In this document: one piece after another, positions 33,850-45,407 of the stretch
Layout: the number at the start of each line of letters is the position of its first letter
Position numbering within the stretch: the first letter of the stretch is position 1
NCBI GenBank assembly: GCA_025890175.1
Contig: JANPYM010000002.1
Span: 1,932,537 to 1,996,536, forward strand
Reading direction: 5' to 3'
Source of the DNA: Ciborinia camelliae
Lineage: Eukaryota; Ascomycota; Leotiomycetes; Helotiales; Sclerotiniaceae
Length of the DNA stretch: 64,000 bases
Made by a program: the position numbers and the translations under genes
The notes under the pieces: generated by a model
What the model was told of the DNA's origin: nothing
The model's database searches: none
Seen by the model: the letters and a program-made list of their open reading frames with translations, nothing else

Positions 33850-35509
33850 GTGATGATTTATTCGAATGTTTTTGAGTCTGATTCGCCCATGGACCAAACT
33901 CGATTTGTGATGGATACTTCAAACAACGGCATTGAAGTTTGCGACCAGGCGGAAGACGCAACTGCGACTACCGTGCATGGATTGGAAACTCAAGAAAGTT
34001 CTACTTTGAGAACGCCGGCACAATTGACTGCCTCTGACAATTCTGGGACGTGGAATACCCGTAGGAGTGGCAAGATTACAGTGGTGAGTTTATTTAACTT
34101 CCTTCTTCGTCCTTCTCTACTCGGTAGCAAAGTTTCCAAGTGCAATAATACACCTTTGTCTCACATGGGAATTCTTCACATCAACTCAGGCGTATCAATG
34201 AATGAATCTTATACTCACTCATTAATTAGGAATTCATCTCCCGAGCTACACACGAATATGGAAGTTCAACACAAATTCTCGGAGAGAACAATACCGTCAA
34301 GTTCAAGGATCGTCACAGCTGCACACTAAATATCTTTCCTGTTGAGATCAGAGAGCAGATCTTTGGTCTGGTTCTTGCCGACTACTTTGCTCACCCCGAT
34401 AAGGCCATTGCGAAGAGACGAGAGAGAGTAGTTTTCCAGGATCATCTTGACCCATTTACAGATGATATAGTTAAAAAGCCCAATCTTAATGTCGAGAGTC
34501 TTTGGGAGACTAAAGACACTCGTCTTTTGGACTCTGAAAGGCTCCGGATCCCCAGCGAAAGCGAAGAAGATATTGACTATTATGCACTTTCATGCCAAGA
34601 TGTTGCATTCCGTGGTGCCCCAGCACTGGAGACAGCATTGACTCCCGAGAGAAGGCTCTATCGTGAAATGTTCAGCATGAGAATCAGAACCTCAATAATT
34701 GAACTTCGACCATGTCTCGCATGGGACTGGAGTTACGATTTCCCATGTCTCTCGCCGGAATGGTCACCTTCGTGGGAGTCTCTGAGCTTTAGCGATGGAG
34801 AGATAGATCGCGATATGTTGAAAATGATAGTGCACCAGAAGCTTCCCGATTTTACTGGCTGGGTATTTCAATATCCTTCTTTGGCCTTTTTGTCTCCGCT
34901 TATGTTAGATTCTGTGCGGACTATTGAGATATCTATGGAGTATGACTACCTCTTTTCTATTCCCGAGACGATGAGGCTAAAATTTGATAGTAAAGATTAT
35001 TTGCAAAATCAATGTCCCTGCTGGCCCCACCGACCTAAATTTGATTTCACAAGTTGCGTAAGTGAACCATTCACCTAATTAACTGCAATACTCACGGACT
35101 ATAGGGACTCATGCATGCAAAATTTGCAACCAAACTAACCATCGGCGCTACATGGCCATGGATGCCAAATGAATATCGGGGTCTATATAGTTTTCTATCC
35201 AATTTTGCGCTGAGAGTGCTTGAAGTCAAGATGGCTGATTATGACGATATGATTCGGGTGAACACGATACGCGAATTCATAGCGTCAAGGTTAAGATTAA
35301 CTGCACAATGGATGGAGATGGAAAATGACCTGGCAGACACAACTGTGTATGAAGACGAGTGTCTTCAGTTCAAGTTGGTTTGGGATGCTGGCTTAGGGAA
35401 CCAGCTCGAATGGCACAGTCTCCCACAAGATGGATCTCTCGAGAACAAGTTCATCAATCGGTTCCGCTTTCCTCGCTGTAGATGGGTACGTTGCGAAATT
35501 TGTGAATGA
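33850..35509 (+). CDS. LPxEIR-type (2EXR-like) hypothetical protein
   Basis: An unassigned fungal protein with the F-box-like opening LNIFPVEIREQIFGLVLADYF. Three exons, 33850-34083, 34230-35057 and 35105-35509, give 488 aa (487 from the adjacent second Met). Intron 1 (146 bp) has a GTGAGT donor and a TTAATTAG acceptor; without it the LPxEIR motif is out of frame. Intron 2 (47 bp) has a GTAAGT donor and joins FTSC to GLMHAKF. The first about 80 residues are polar and acidic. The rest resembles fungal proteins in which the motif is followed by a leucine/tryptophan-rich region (DWSYDF, LKMIVHQKLPDFTGW). A role as an F-box adaptor is possible but not shown. Confidence 0.72.
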
Positions 35510-35718
35510 CGGCTGGCAACTTCAATTGGGACTTTCGAGGAGTATCTTCGCATGATCTATGTCATATTACAATCGCTTTTGAGAACATCTCATGTTTGAA
35601 ACGAGAAATTATGCAAGTGAAAAATGAGATTCCATGTACTGTGTAGTAGACATTAATTTGCTTGATTTCTACCAAAGTTCCTGCTGCCTCTAGCAATTAA
35701 ACTACCCACCATAGGCTA

Positions 35719-36005
35719 GAACTTCCCCGAGAAGAGAGTTAAACTGAGTTGGGTCATGAGGACAAATTCTCTGATTTAAAATCGAGGAATAAAGGTAGAA
35801 TATATCAATTGGAGTTGAACTTCTGTCGGAGAAGAGTTCCACTGAGTTTGATTATAAAGGCAAATTGTTTGATTTGAAATCAAGGAAAAATGTATTAATT
35901 AGGGGTGGACCTCCCATCAAGGAAGTATCACCAATTTAGATTATAAGGGCAAATCATCTAATTTAAAGTCAAGGAATAGGGGTAGAACGTATTAATTGGG
36001 GTCAA
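35719..36005. repeat. Three degenerate tandem copies of a roughly 95-bp unit
   Basis: Copies start at 35719, 35817 and 35907. Each runs from GAACTTC/GGACCTC through a GGCAAATT..TGATTT.AAATC.AGGAAT block to a TATTAATTGGGG-like end. They are roughly 70 percent alike by eye, with small indels. The unit has no long open frame. Confidence 0.8.
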
Positions 36006-36142
36006 ACAATGGTGGTACAGGTAGGTAGAGTCCTATCACTTGACAAAGAACCATCGAAACTTCAGCTGAAAATACTTTGGCTGATAGGTGCCATGAATGA
36101 TATATTAAGACTTGCTAGCAAAAGCCAAAAAAAAACAATTAA

Positions 36143-36152
36143 NNNNNNNNNN
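36143..36152. other. Assembly gap (10 N)
   Basis: Ten N bases, flanked on the left by an oligo-A tract and on the right by an oligo-C tract (CTCCCCCCCTCCCCC). The round number suggests a placeholder rather than a measured size; homopolymers on both sides explain why assembly failed. Confidence 0.98.
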
Positions 36153-36882
36153 CTCCCCCCCTCCCCCAAAACAGCAAAAGGCAAGTATCCAGGACCTATA
36201 TAATATAATCGAGAGGCCAGATCAATTACGCCGAACGAGGAAGAAGGAAGGATATGTAGTATCCCCAGAGCCATGTGGAGTTGTATGTGGTATGTGGTAT
36301 TGGATTATCAAATCCATATAGTAGTTAACGTGACGGACAAGTTTACTGGGAATGTACATGTAGCAAGTCTAGTCGGACAACGGGACACTCGACAAACTTA
36401 GTTTGGACAGAGGAACTGATAAACACAAGCAAAATGAGTATAGGAATAAGTGCTTGCAAAGGATTGTGGCTTGGGGATTTTGATTACAGAACTCAGGAGC
36501 ATGGCAACACACGCCAACACGGGATAGAAACAGGTTTTGTAAAGAACATATTTAGGATGCGATTGGATGAGCCTGTAACTATTAAAGCTCAATGTAGAAT
36601 GACAGGATCGCTCATGCAAGTAGTTGGTGCTCAGATATTTGCTAGAGCTTCAAACACTATGAACTTGGATGAACTTATTAGGTGAAGTAGGGGAATTGAG
36701 ATGAAAAACGCATGAACACAAAAGATTGAGATTCCCTAGAAATGTCTTGCAAACGAGGAATCTGCTTCGTCAAAAGGGGGATGAATTGAAAGACTTTAAT
36801 TATATGAATCAAAGAATTTAATAGGGTTAAATATGAAAGGTTCACTGGGGGTTTTACTCGAAAGGTTTAAATTGTGACTGAG

Positions 36883-36936
36883 CTCACCGGGAGCTTCCCG
36901 GTGAGGTGGTCCGGGTGTGCGCGTCCGGGTGTGCGC
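36883..36936. repeat. Perfect hairpin followed by a doubled 14-mer
   Basis: CTCACCGGGA-GCT-TCCCGGTGAG at 36883-36905 is a 10-bp perfect stem with a 3-base loop. It is followed at 36909-36922 and 36923-36936 by two identical copies of GTCCGGGTGTGCGC. The block is GC-rich within AT-rich spacer and lies about 150 bp upstream of the EMC1 start codon. Confidence 0.85.
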
Positions 36937-37082
36937 TTGAATCTGCAAATGAGTGGACAGCATCAATTCAAGCGGTGATTAATTAATCCGAGCCGGAATT
37001 CTCCCGATCTAGCTTACGATAACCAAAGCTCTAGAGCTTCGTGCCACACTGGAGGTTCACACCCCATTCCACATCATTCATT

Positions 37083-40064
37083 ATGCGACTCCCTCTAAAT
37101 CTACTCTGTCTGACTCTGTCAATACTTCCACGATCCCTTGCAGTTTTCGCAGATGAAGCATACAGTGTCGACTACCACCATGAATTATTAGGCCTCCCAC
37201 AATCAGATACAACCTTCTTCTACAAGCCTAGGGAAAACGAACAGGGCGCATTATTGTATACATTGAGTGATCTTGGGGTTCTTGGAGCCGTGAATCCAGG
37301 CACAGGGCAGGTTCGATGGCGACAAATACTGGCGAAAGGTGATGATAGTGGGGAAGGCTTTCTGAGACCAGTTGAGGGAGCTGGTACAATTGTTAGTGCT
37401 CTGGGCAACAGAGTTGATGCCTGGGATGCGAAGAGTGGAAGGGAGAAGTGGGGAAATACCTTCGCAGGACAAGCTAAAGATCTGGAAGTTGTTGAGGGGC
37501 ATGGAAATATCAAGGACGTTTTGACTTTATTCGAAGATGCTGGAAAAGTCGTGGTACGAAGACTAAATGGAGATAACGGAGATGTTGTTTGGGAATATAT
37601 TGATACAAGTGGTGATTTGCCTTTGCAGGTCAGCACAAATGTCAGAAATATTTTTGTTGTCACTCTTCATGGTTCTTGGGGAGGCTACAGTGTGAAAGTT
37701 GCTACTCTGGACCCATTGACTGGCAAACGAGTCACTGAATACACTCTCTCGACCAAAGGAGATGTCCATACTCCAGAGGATGTCTTACTTGTGGGAGCTA
37801 ACTCTGCTGTGCCGATTATTGCATGGACTGATAGGTCACTGAAGAACCTCAAAGTCAATATTTTGGGCAGACCAAGCGATTTACAGACATTACCTCTAAA
37901 GTCATCAGACGGTGAACTTGAAAAAGTATCTATTCACGCGCCCAACTTGGCGCAATCATTACCACATTTCTTGGTGCATAGTCACTCGGCAGTCTCGAAT
38001 AGAGCAGATGTTTATCATATTGACATGAAAAGTGGTAGCATTAGCAAAGCATACGAAATACCAAAGCTTTCAGGAAGAGGCACTTTCTCAACCAGTTCAC
38101 AAGATGCCAACGTCTACTTTACCCGTTTTACTGAGGATGAAACCGTCATTTTCTCTTCAATGTCTCATGGAATGTTAGGAAGATGGCCAATTAAAGCCGA
38201 AAAGCAACATGGCCGACTTCAATTTCTTCACGGCGCATCAGAGGTGGTCCAGAAAGCCCCCGATACTTATGCTGTTAGATCAGCTATGGTAAGCGTGGAG
38301 CAGGATTGGGTTTTGGTGCGCAATGGTGCTGTAGCTTGGTCTCGTGCCGAGGGCCTTTCTGGCGTTGTGGCTGCTGAATGGGCCGAAATCCCGGCATCAG
38401 AATCATTAGCCGAGACACTTGAGGCGGAAGCTCACAGCAACCCACTGGCTGCATACATTCACCGAGTAAATCGTCATATTAATGATTTACAATATCTTCC
38501 TGCATACCTGGAAGAGCTACCAACCCGAATTTTAAGTGCTGTCTTACCTGGGGATTTGGCTGCACCAAAAGAGGGCGTTTTAGCACGAGATAATTTTGGC
38601 TTTAATAAGTTAATTATCGTTGCTACACAGAGAGGTCGCTTATATGCACTTGATGCCGGATCCCAGGGGAGTATTGTTTGGGGTTCAAAGGCTTTCGATA
38701 TACCAGCTGGCAAGAAGTGGGACGTGAAGTCTATATATGCCGATAATTCTAAAAGTACAACAACAGTCCGAGGTAGTCAAGGAGAATATATTGTCGTGAA
38801 TACTACGACTGGAAGGGGGCTTGAGGCTATAAACCCCGGCCAGTGGCCGCCTGTTCAGAGCGCGGCTGTCATTGACAGCGATTCTGGCAGATGGGTGTTA
38901 CCTATTGGTATAAACGGAAATCCTGGTGATATACCAAAAGATTGGGCACCAAAAGAATCACTTGTAGTTCGGGGTGAAAACGGCGAAGTTAAGGGTTTAA
39001 AATTTGAGATCCAAGGTCTTGATGCCAAGCCTGTCTTTACTTGGTCATTCCAACCACCATCTGGTCAAAGGATTGTCGAGGTAGCGTCCAAACCGGCACA
39101 CGATCCTGTTGCATCGATTGGCCGTGTTCTTGGTGATCGTACTGTTCTGTACAAGTATTTAAATCCTAACGCTATTTTGGTTACTGCCGTCTCCGACGAA
39201 TCCTCAACTGCATCCTTTTATCTTCTTGATACCGTTTCAGGCGACATTCTCTATTCCGCGAACCATGAGGGTGTTGACACTCAGAAACCTATTGCCTCAG
39301 CCTTCACCGAAAATTGGTTTGCATATTCTTTATGGAGTGATGAATTATCAACCACCACTTCTCTGCATGGTTCCAAAGGATATCAACTCATCGTCACTGA
39401 CCTTTACGAGTCTCCTATACCAAATGATCGTGGAACTCTTGGCTCGAACACGAATGCTTCAAGTCTTGACCCATCAGACGTACCTAATGCTGGTCCAGTT
39501 CTTCCTCATGTCATCAGCCAGTCCTTTGTGGTCCCTGAAGCAATAACTCACATGTCTGTTTCTCAAACCCGCCAAGGTATTACTACTCGGCAGCTTCTTT
39601 GCACATTGGCATCCAACTCCATAATTGGCATTCCACGTTATCTTCTTGATCCCCGCCGACCAGTCGGCCGAGATCCCACCTCTGCCGAACAAGAAGAAGG
39701 GCTCCTTCGTTACCAGCCTGTCATTGAATTCGACCCAAAACTTATCATCACCCACAAACGTGAAGTTCTCGGCATACAAGGTGTCATTACCAGTCCTGCT
39801 CTTCTAGAAAGTACCAGTCTGGTATTCGCATATGGAATTGATATTTTTGGAACAAGAACTACACCCAGCGGTGCTTTTGATATTTTGGGCAAGACGTTTA
39901 ATAAGCTGAGCTTGGTAGCTACGGTATTGGCATTGGGAGCCGGTGTTACAATTCTGGCGCCAATGGTAAGTCACTTCATTCTATCTATTATTTATTCAAT
40001 GCAATGCTAATATTTTCCATAGGTGAGAAGAAAGCAAATCAATGGTAGATGGCTGAATGCATGA
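37083..40064 (+). CDS. EMC1: ER membrane protein complex subunit 1
   Basis: The large lumenal scaffold subunit of the EMC, which inserts tail-anchored and multipass proteins into the ER membrane. Two exons, 37083-39965 and 40023-40064, give 974 aa, close to the fungal norm. The signal peptide is at about 1-18 (MRLPLNLLCLTLSILPRSLA), followed by ADEAYSVDYHHELLGLP. PQQ-like beta-propeller repeats include VNPGTGQVRWRQ and LDAGSQGSIVWG. The C-terminal region has DPRRPVGRDPT and FAYGIDIFGTRTTPSGAFDIL, both EMC1 hallmarks. A transmembrane helix (VATVLALGAGVTILAP) precedes the short cytosolic tail VRRKQINGRWLNA, which is recovered only by splicing the 57-bp intron 39966-40022. The ATG at 37083 is the first ATG of the frame. 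Confidence 0.96.
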
Positions 40065-40814
40065 TTATGAGTTTTATTATAGAATTTTGGGAATTATGAT
40101 AACATAAAGAGAGATACCCTCATTGAACATTACATTGCTTTCACTCATTCCGTCTGTGAACTCTGTGCTCTTGCGTGATACAATCGAGTATCAATGATAT
40201 TGCGACCTTGCTATCGACCATATAAAACTATGAACCAGATTGATATCTTTTGATTTGTAATTCTGACTGGCATATTTCCATCTCCCTTGACATCCGGGAG
40301 ATACCCTGCTGCCCAATGTATACTACACCTTCAATCCTTCAAGCAGTTGATGTGTAACTAGCCGATATCCACCTTCCTCTTCCGAGGCTCCTCGACATTT
40401 CGGGTAGAATGTGCCTAGTATCACACATTTAGCATTATTAATAAAACGAGGCTATTTTATTTGTCCGATCGCGTAAATAAACTTCCACTCCATGTATTTG
40501 GATGAGGTGAGGTTGAGATTTGAGTGACGTGAGGTCTAGCATTGGTAATTAAGCAATAGTAAAGTGCGGAGATAGTGTGGAGGAACTGGATATTGATTCA
40601 CTTGGTATCTCCACTTAAAACCCGCTTCCCTTTTAAGCCGCCCCTTCATTTCATGAGTCTGTCTTTGTTGAGAAATCTGGATTTATCGCTTTTAAGATAC
40701 AAGATAATACTACTTAATTTTTTTTCTTTGTATTTACATCAACATACATCCAAACTTTATTTTGAAGTCAATTCATTTCATTTAAATTATATTGAATATC
40801 TTACCATAGTGAAT
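40065..40814. other. Intergenic spacer
   Basis: No gene supported. The frame of the SDR-like gene is open upstream of its ATG back to 40575, but that stretch begins with hydrophobic leader-like codons not seen in the family and is read here as promoter and 5' leader. Confidence 0.55.
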
Positions 40815-41579
40815 ATGCCAGGAAAATATCAAAAGCTCGCTGGAAAACATGTCCTCGTCATTGGCGGTTCATCAGGAATTGGATATTGTGTAGCAGAAGC
40901 TTCAATTGAAAGCGGCGCCTCCGTTACAATCTCCTCCTCCTCGTCTTCTCGCGTCTCCAAAGCCGTTGAGAAACTACAAAGTGATTATCCCAATGGCAAA
41001 ATCACGGGATATACATGTGATCTCTCGAAGTCGACACTCGAATCCGACATTGAAAAATTGTTCGAGCAGACGGGGAAAGTCAATCATATAGTTTTTACGG
41101 CCGGGGATCCATTGCTTACGACTCCACTGAAGGATTCTACATTGGATAGTATGCAAAAAGCGGGGCACGTGCGATTTTTTGCACCGTTGTTGGTGGCGAA
41201 AGTTGGGAGCAGATATTTGAGTGAGGGGCCGCAGGCTTCGATTACATTGACGACGGGGTCGACGGCGGATAAACCGCTTGAGGGGTGGAGTGTGGTTACT
41301 AGTTTTGCGGCGGGACTGCATGGGATGGCGAGGGGTATGGCGGTGGATTTGGCGCCGGTGAGGGTTAATGTTGTGAGTCCGGGGCCGGTGAATACGAAGT
41401 TGTGGGATAGGATGGCGGAGAAGGAGAGAGCGACGCTGTTCAGGGGGCTAGAGGAGAAGATTTTGACTAGGCATATTGCGGCGCCGGAAGAAGTTGCAGA
41501 GTCGTATTTGTGGTTGATGAAGGATAGTAATGTGACTGGAACGGTTGTGAGAAGTGATTCTGGAACGTTGCTTGCGTAG
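40815..41579 (+). CDS. SDR-fold protein lacking the catalytic YxxxK
   Basis: A short-chain dehydrogenase/reductase fold of 254 aa in a single exon, normal for a classical SDR. The start MPGKYQKLAGKHVLVIGG is the usual N-terminus. The cofactor motif GGSSGIG is at 17-23, an acidic DLS at about 69-71, and VNVVSPGPVNT at about 184-194. The catalytic Tyr and Lys are missing: alignment to the conserved PVRVN anchor puts Val161 and Ala165 at the Y and K positions, within the run SVVTSFAAGLHGMARG. The active-site Ser (TTGST, about 149) is kept. This AAGLHG variant is seen in a group of fungal SDR-like proteins. It may bind NAD(P) without classical dehydrogenase activity; substrate unknown. Confidence 0.85.
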   Translation: MPGKYQKLAGKHVLVIGGSSGIGYCVAEASIESGASVTISSSSSSRVSKAVEKLQSDYPNGKITGYTCDLSKSTLESDIEKLFEQTGKVNHIVFTAGDPLLTTPLKDSTLDSMQKAGHVRFFAPLLVAKVGSRYLSEGPQASITLTTGSTADKPLEGWSVVTSFAAGLHGMARGMAVDLAPVRVNVVSPGPVNTKLWDRMAEKERATLFRGLEEKILTRHIAAPEEVAESYLWLMKDSNVTGTVVRSDSGTLLA

Positions 41580-42536
41580 TTCTACACGATCATGCTTCAG
41601 GAATAGGGTTTAACCAATATAATCATTGAGATTGAATGAAGATTATCATCCCGTAATCCATCCTCGATGGAATAATATGTTTCCATCAAGAATTATTTGA
41701 TGAAATAGTTGAATTACTAGGAATTTTCCACCCAACTCCCTCACTTGTCATACCACTTCAATTGTGGCAGCATCTGACTAGCAACCCGTCTAGCTGTCGT
41801 AGCATGTTTACTCCCATCCCCGAAAGGCGCATATGTACGATCAGGAGGACTTCTTGAATCCGACGAAAGCTCATGTCCCAAAATTGTCGATCGGCAACCA
41901 GCAAGTGTGTTGCAAGAGTAATGAAACTATTCATATACTGTCCCTTGGACGGCTTGTCTTAGCAAATTGTAACTGCAAAACAAATACAAAAGGGTATTCC
42001 TCCGAAGAAAAGATATGATCGATTATAACAGCTCGTAAAATCGTATGGTTTTATGGTTCTGGTGAGCCCAAGTCACAGACCGAGTTGTAAACGTAAGGAC
42101 GGCCATGCCTATGTAGCTAGGTACAGAGATCCTTATGTTCTGTGACTCGAAAGCGAGCAAAACTATGTATTATCAATAAGCTTTCTCTCAAAATCATATT
42201 TCACTTATGCTCGACAACTTGTGCCGGTATATAGTATTTCAATATACAATACCTATGCTGCAGTGATGCAGAGTGACGCATATTTTGTGGCGCGAACCAC
42301 ATGACCCCACTTCGAGCCACCCCACAAACTGATCCCATCAGCCCCACAAACCTTCGGTCCAGACCTTGGTATTACACTGCATTTAGCCCCAGAAAATGTC
42401 TTGTCAACAGCCTTGCATACTCGAGTATACCTAGTGATATCTCGTTGTGATCTGCTTCGAGATTCTACATGATGATTGACAAAAGATACGACCTCGACAA
42501 ACTGCTCGCAGGAAAGATAACAAATTCCACTTCAAA
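41580..42536. other. Intergenic spacer with a possible minus-strand relic
   Basis: Apart from the possible terminal exon at 41741-41926, nothing coding is supported. The right part is the promoter of the BTB-like gene. Confidence 0.5.
41741..41926 (-). pseudogene. Possible terminal exon or relic of a lost gene
   Basis: A 61-codon open frame preceded by a plausible acceptor (GAATAG) and ending in TGA looks protein-like: LAGCRSTILGHELSSD, then YAPFGDGSKHATTARRVASQ. The PFGDG..A..ARR pattern recalls the C-terminus of UDP-GlcNAc 2-epimerase-type enzymes, but that is weak. No upstream exon could be found on the minus strand, so if real it is a fragment. Confidence 0.3.
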
Positions 42537-45379
42537 ATGTCCAGGATGGTGCGACAGCAATCGCATTCTAGCGGACTGAATTCTAATTCGCATCATAAGC
42601 CAGGACGTTTCTCACTCTTCAAAAGAACAGCTCCCACTACCTCGAGGGAAGAATATGCTATAGCTAGTAGCTCTGGGAGCTCTGGGTTAATACATGATGT
42701 ATGCTCCCGAAATGTTCATATCTGCGGTCTATTGATGCCTCTTCATTCGTACTTACATTGTTATAGCCCCCTCCCAGCGATTTGATAGTCAGATCTCCCG
42801 TTATCCTCCCGGAAACCGAATTAACTAGATCTTATTTGTCGCAAGATCTCTTCATCGGCGTATTGCATGATCCTAATTACACACAATTGCAGGAAAATAT
42901 AAAACATCTACGCAGAGCACCGGTGGGGCCGGAACCTAAAAACGTTGATGCCGTTTGGGAGATTTATAAAAGGCAGAGAGAGGAATCCCTGGAATATTGT
43001 CGAAAACTGATTGAAAAATCGCGTAAGTTCTTTGTTAATTTTCGTGATATACAACCCGTTTATAATATCGTTCTATCTGTTCAGAACTGAAACATATATT
43101 TAGAGGAGCATCATGCTCGGAACCCATCAATTGAATCCAGCATAGGTCCGTTGGATACACGATCATCTCTCAGCAGCGGATCTATGAATGATGCATCTCT
43201 GCCATTTCAAATCAATTCACAGTGGCTATCGGCTATTCGCGAGTATAAGGCCGTTCAGGAAACATTGCTCAATACCCTTCATACTTCTCTAGTTGTGACG
43301 TATACTGCTTATGAGCCCGATGCATCTCAACGCCAACTTGAGGTCTTCTTAGCAGATAAGGAGCATCGTAAAAGTGTCATTACAAAATGGCGAGATGCAA
43401 GTGTTCGTCGAGTGAGGTCGGAAAAACCAGAATTCTTCGAAAAGTATAAAATACGATCTCTGAACTTCGATAAACTGAAGCACGACATCGAAGAATCGGA
43501 AAGGCTATTTGACACGGGCCATACACCAAATAGAGTCGTTCGCGAATCTGTCATTTACAAGAATGGGGACACAATCTTAGAGTTTGCAAACCGCCCCTCG
43601 GATAACCTTCCGATCATCAGATTTCGTGTGTCGTCCCATTATTTGATCCCAGATGATGTGTCGCCCCTGTTCTCCCAAATGCTCTCCCCTGGACCAATTA
43701 TTCCGCTAGATATGATAAACGACCTGCCAAAAACTCCATCCAAGATTCTTGGGAAGGACGGCATCGTAGTAAATGTCTATCGCATGCCACAGATGGAGCC
43801 TAACAACCACGAGGCATTAGCCCTCCTACTTCATGCAATCCACGGACACGCTCAGAGGCTTCCACGAGACGATATTGATTTTCCGATTTTTGTTAGTATT
43901 GCGGATGTATGCTTAAGGTATAGGTGCACATCTCCAGTAGAATTACATGTAGAGTATCGATGGTTACCTCGATGGGAATCTCGAGCTGCTGAGAGCAACC
44001 CCGAAGAACTCCTCCTTATTGCGTATGCATTTGGCGCAAGAAATTTATTCACGCGTATCTCTCGAAGTATTATCCTTAACGCCAAAGATGATGATGATAC
44101 TCAAGGTAAAGAACTTTGGCCACAAGCTCTCAAGAGTGCGATCAAGACGCGCAGGGCTATATATCTGGAACAAATCCTCGACTATTGTGCAAGCGTCATT
44201 AATGAATACCTTCGGCCACCGCGGCAAAACGTGGAGAGACCAGTTCACGTAGGTTCACTTGAGCTTTCCACAGTGCGATGCCCAAGAGGATCTCATATCT
44301 GCGATGCTACAAACTTAGGCTGGCTTATGCTAGTATACAACGAACTAGGGGTTTCTCCTCTTTCTCCCATACCATCACCAAATCGTAGTCTGAAGGAATT
44401 GATCGACAGCTTAAGACTGATGCCTAGTCCGCCTCAGACTCACATTGGTGTCTGTGATTTCGCACCCAACTTCAGAAGCAAAATCAATGACATCTCGAAC
44501 ACCATTGTAGGCCTGACACTCCATGATGTATCAGGACAACATGGATGGGCCTTGAGTAAGGGCAATGGCCCACAAAATACTTTCTCGGAAGAGGTGTTCG
44601 AACTACCCGCGCAAGTTAGCACGAAAGAGTCTATTGTGGAAGCTGAGAGAGCAAAAGAGGCAACTAGAAACGCTGTTAGCCTACACATTCTGTCACTCCT
44701 CGATAATCTCGAAGATCTTCATGCAGCGGCGATGATTGATAAGACATTCTACGGCGCCTATATAAAGAACGAAGGAAAGCTACTTCGGAATATAGTAAGG
44801 GCCGGGTTAAAACATGTTTCGACAACTGAGGCCCAAGTTAGAATAACGGGCAAGACGTCTCCCGATGATATCAAGTCTTCAGAAGCTACCGCTGTCGACC
44901 TTATCGATGACTCTGAATCTGCAATTTCTTCTATTTCGGAGCATAGATCGTTTATTGCCCAAAATGAAGATCTATACGATGTCTCGCCACCATTATCGCC
45001 AGCAGATATTGCAAGAATGCCTATGCCTACATTTGAAGAAGAAGCACGCGAGCTTCTCGCGCTCAACGTTGAGGCTACCAGTCGAGCCTGGGCGACGAGA
45101 AACGGGTTACCGCCACTCAAAAGAGATGTGAGGTCGACACATAATGAAAAGTTCCTGAAAAGTCCAATTGAAAAAGATGTGGGCTCGGTACGAAACGAAA
45201 AATTCTTGGCAGGTGACATTACACATTTGGAAGGTAGCAACTTTCCAGATTATCAAGCAGCGTTATCAACTGGAGATAACGGGGGGATGAAATTATCCCA
45301 GATATCAAATGATTCTGAAATCTCGTTGGGGAGTATTAGCGATCTCGAGGAGCCCCAATCTATCTTCGGAAGGAAATAG
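42537..45379 (+). CDS. BTB-like domain hypothetical protein
   Basis: A large fungal protein of unknown function. Three exons, 42537-42698, 42767-43022 and 43104-45379, give 897 aa. Intron 1 (68 bp, GTATGC..TATAG) and intron 2 (81 bp, GTAAGT..TTTAG) keep one frame throughout. Residues about 290-425 read like a BTB/POZ fold: KNGDTILEF, then FRVSSHYLIPDDVSPLFSQM, EALALLLHAIHGHAQRLP and IADVCLRYRC. The N-terminus is Ser-rich and basic. The C-terminal 250 residues are probably disordered, with acidic and Ser-rich runs and a duplicated KRDVRSTHNEKFL / EKDVGSVRNEKFL motif near residue 830. BTB proteins usually dimerise or serve as adaptors; the role here is unknown. Confidence 0.78.
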
Positions 45380-45407
45380 AAATAAGCTTGTTAGGCAGGA
45401 CCGCGGG

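Larger units (their letters stand above)
35510..37082. other. Repeat-rich spacer with an assembly gap
   Basis: Upstream region of EMC1. It contains three degenerate tandem copies of a roughly 95-bp unit, a 10-N gap, a perfect hairpin and a doubled 14-mer, each listed separately. A plus-strand frame at 36434-36685 (83 codons) has no recognisable motif. Confidence 0.5.

Noticed and set aside
37041..37082. 14-codon extension of EMC1
   Set aside because: It begins at GTG; the ATG at 37083 gives a proper signal peptide.
40575..40814. N-terminal extension of the SDR-like protein by 80 codons
   Set aside because: The family starts at the ATG at 40815. The extension is hydrophobic AT-rich leader sequence and would have to start on a non-ATG or poorly placed codon.
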